DNA of 57,044 bases from Luteimonas aquatica (lineage in GTDB: Bacteria; Pseudomonadota; Gammaproteobacteria; Xanthomonadales; Xanthomonadaceae), in NCBI RefSeq assembly GCF_022662575.1, contig NZ_JALBFU010000001.1, positions 1 through 57,044 on the forward strand, given 5' to 3'. A model generated the notes under the pieces. It worked only from the letters and a program-made list of their open reading frames with translations. It had not been told where the DNA came from and made no database searches. Positions 55,491 through 57,044 of the stretch are shown piece by piece (the first letter of the stretch is position 1; each line of letters opens with the position of its first letter). The translations under genes and the position numbers were made by a program.

Positions 55491-56347
55491 GCCTGGAGAC
55501 CGTCACCGCGCTCGACGCGTTGCGCGCCCGCATCGGGGCGTGGAAGCGCGAAGGCCTGCGCATCGGCTTCGTGCCGACCATGGGCAATCTGCACGCGGGG
55601 CATCATTCCCTGGTCGAGCTCGCCCGCCGCCACGCCGACCGCGTCGTCGCCAGCGTCTTCGTCAACCCCACGCAGTTCGGTCCCAACGAGGACTTCGCCC
55701 GCTATCCGCGCACGCCGGAGGCCGATGCCGAGGGCTTGCGCGCGGCCGGCTGCGACCTGCTGTGGCTGCCCTCGGTGGAGACGATGTATCCCTACGGCGC
55801 CGACCGGGCCGTACGCATGCGCGTGCCCGGCATCACCGACGTGCTCGACGGCGCGCACCGTCCGGGGCACTTCGACGGCGTCGCCACGGTGGTCTCGCGC
55901 CTGTTCAACCAGGTGCAGCCGGACGCCGCCGCCTTCGGGCGCAAGGACTACCAGCAACTGGCGGTGATCCGCTACCTGGTGCGCGATCTCGCGTTTCCGG
56001 TCGAACTGCTGCCGGCGACGATCGTGCGCGAGGACGACGGCCTGGCGATGAGTTCGCGCAACCAGTACCTGTCGCCGCAGGAACGCGCGCTCGCGCCGGT
56101 CATCCACCGCACGCTGCTGGCGATGCGCGAGGCGGCCGTGGCCGGCAGCTCGCGCGCCGCGGCTGAGGCGGCCGCGAGCGCGGCGCTGGCGCAGGCGGGT
56201 TTCGCGGTGGATTACGCGGTGCTGCGCCGGCCCGATCTCACCGAGCCGCTGGACGGGGAGGACGGGGAGCGCGTGGCCCTGATCGCCGCCCGCCTGGGAA
56301 AGACCCGCCTGATCGACAATCTCGAGTTCGCCATGCCGGCGAGGTAG
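55487..56347 (+). CDS. panC: Pantothenate synthetase
   Basis: 286 aa. ATP-dependent ligation of pantoate and beta-alanine. [18 protein letters not shown] (HIGH-type), [45 protein letters not shown] (KMSKS-type SSRN). ATG overlaps the panB stop (ATGA). Confidence 0.97.
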
Positions 56348-56423
56348 TATTCAGCTTTGATAGCCTTGTTCTGAGTCTTGTGTTGCCGTCCCTGGCGCCA
56401 TATGTCTGGCTCCGGATACACCG

Positions 56424-56478
56424 GCCCGGCCCTCCTTGGCCGGGCGCTCAATGGCGCATGCGCCGCCGATAGGGCGGC
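56424..56478 (+). other. Structured panD leader
   Basis: In the 166-bp panC-panD gap three inverted repeats follow each other: GCCCGGCC/GGCCGGGC (56424-56445), GGCGCATGCGCC (56453-56464), and GCCGCC/GGCGGC (56462-56478). No U-run. The left part of the gap is less GC-rich and may have a promoter. Confidence 0.5.
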
Positions 56479-56513
56479 TCATGAGCGCGCCCTTTCGCCC
56501 CCACGGCCTCCCC

Positions 56514-56894
56514 ATGCAACTGACCCTGCTCAAAGCCAAGATCCACCGTGCCACCGTCACTCACGCCGAGCTGCATTACGAAGGCTCGTGCGCCATCGAC
56601 GGCCGCCTGCTCGACATTTCCGGCATCCGCGAATACGAGCGCGTGGAGATCTACAACATCAACAACGGCGAGCGCTTCGCCACCTACGCCATCCGCGGCG
56701 AGGAAGGCAGCGGCATCATCTCGGTGAACGGCGCCGCCGCGCACAAGGCGCAGCCGGGCGACCTGGTGATCATCTGCGCCTACGGCAGTTGCGACGAGGC
56801 CGAGGCGGCCAAGTTCAAGCCGACCCTGGTGTACGTGGACCGGCAGAATCGCCTGACCCACACCAATACGTCGATCCCGGCGCAGGCGGCATGA
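56514..56894 (+). CDS. panD: Aspartate 1-decarboxylase
   Basis: 126 aa. Makes beta-alanine; self-cleaves at Gly24-Ser25 to form the pyruvoyl cofactor; both are in [26 protein letters not shown] is the family N-terminus, so ATG 56514, not those upstream. [19 protein letters not shown] and [20 protein letters not shown] follow. Ends the pan operon. Confidence 0.97.
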   Translation: MQLTLLKAKIHRATVTHAELHYEGSCAIDGRLLDISGIREYERVEIYNINNGERFATYAIRGEEGSGIISVNGAAAHKAQPGDLVIICAYGSCDEAEAAKFKPTLVYVDRQNRLTHTNTSIPAQAA

Positions 56895-56925
56895 AGAACC
56901 TGCCTATGCGCTGCCCATCGCTCGC

Positions 56926-57026
56926 GTTGGCCCGCCATGGCCGTCAGGTGGTGTTGCGCGGCGCAGCGCCTTGCTGCCTGCAAGGTCAAGCCGTGCGGCG
57001 CCGCATGGCGGCCATGGCGGGCCAAC
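56926..57026. repeat. 101-nt structured inverted-repeat element after panD
   Basis: Terminal arms GTTGGCCCGCCATGGCCG and CGGCCATGGCGGGCCAAC are 18-bp perfect inverses. Inside, GCGGCGC (56958-56964) pairs with GCGCCGC (56998-57004) and CCTTGC (56969-56974) with GCAAGG (56980-56985), so the whole can fold to one long hairpin. An open frame from ATG 56891 (overlapping the panD stop) runs through it to the window end, but it has no recognisable protein. MITE/REP-like element is possible. Confidence 0.7.
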
Positions 57027-57044
57027 CCGAAGGGTGGGGACGGT

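Overview
The window is high-GC gammaproteobacterial chromosome, almost certainly from the Lysobacteraceae/Xanthomonadaceae (Lysobacter, Luteimonas, Stenotrophomonas or Xanthomonas relatives). Three things point there. The lexA operator is the xanthomonad-type palindrome TTAGTAGTATTACTACTAA. The order lexA-recA-recX-alaS-csrA-tRNA-Ser-tRNA-Arg is kept. Next to radA lies a lipase-like protein whose C-terminus looks like XVIPCD, the secretion signal of xanthomonad antibacterial type IV secretion effectors. No phage, insertion sequence, CRISPR array or rRNA was seen; most of the window is dense chromosomal core with a few accessory units.

Layout. 1-2.7 kb: 5' tip of glmS (minus), radA (plus), then an ankyrin-repeat lipoprotein (minus). 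2.8-5.2 kb: the lipase/XVIPCD effector candidate, divergent from the ankyrin lipoprotein, which is its likely immunity partner. 5.3-10.2 kb: a minus-strand drug-efflux operon, marR, outer-membrane factor, HlyD/EmrA adaptor, EmrB-type pump, with a perfect inverted repeat at the marR promoter. 10.3-14.7 kb: minus-strand genes for a metallo-beta-lactamase-fold protein, a CcsA-like membrane protein, a GNAT/carbon-nitrogen hydrolase pair and a SnoaL-like protein. 14.8-21.6 kb: plus-strand ffh, nitronate monooxygenase, class IV aminotransferase, rpsP-rimM-trmD-rplS, a GFA-like protein and a RidA protein. 21.6-34.6 kb: MATE pump (minus), Hsp15 and an MFS pump (plus), katG, a DUF937 protein and mutS (minus), and a TonB-dependent receptor (plus).

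34.7-42.5 kb: pncC, a MarR-GNAT fusion divergent from lexA, then lexA, recA, recX, alaS, csrA and two tRNAs; this is the SOS and translation block. 42.6-50.0 kb (minus): two nucleotide-sugar enzymes (epimerase and dehydrogenase), an alpha/beta hydrolase overlapping thiD, a YoaK-like membrane protein, a PIN-PhoH ATPase, and a bcp/gcvR pair. 50.2-52.4 kb: dapA and a BamC-like lipoprotein (plus), fdxA (minus). 52.5-57 kb: tRNA-Glu (minus), then pcnB-folK-panB-panC-panD, joining RNA polyadenylation, folate and pantothenate synthesis. The window ends in a strongly structured inverted-repeat element just after panD.

The most promising candidate for an undescribed system is the divergent effector/ankyrin-lipoprotein pair at 1.8-5.2 kb. 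Other points of interest are the LexA operator lying against the lexA start codon (possible leaderless mRNA), a possible upstream ORF in the rplS leader, short tandem duplications in two leaders, and the 101-nt inverted-repeat element after panD. All assignments come from reading motifs and synteny; no database search was run.
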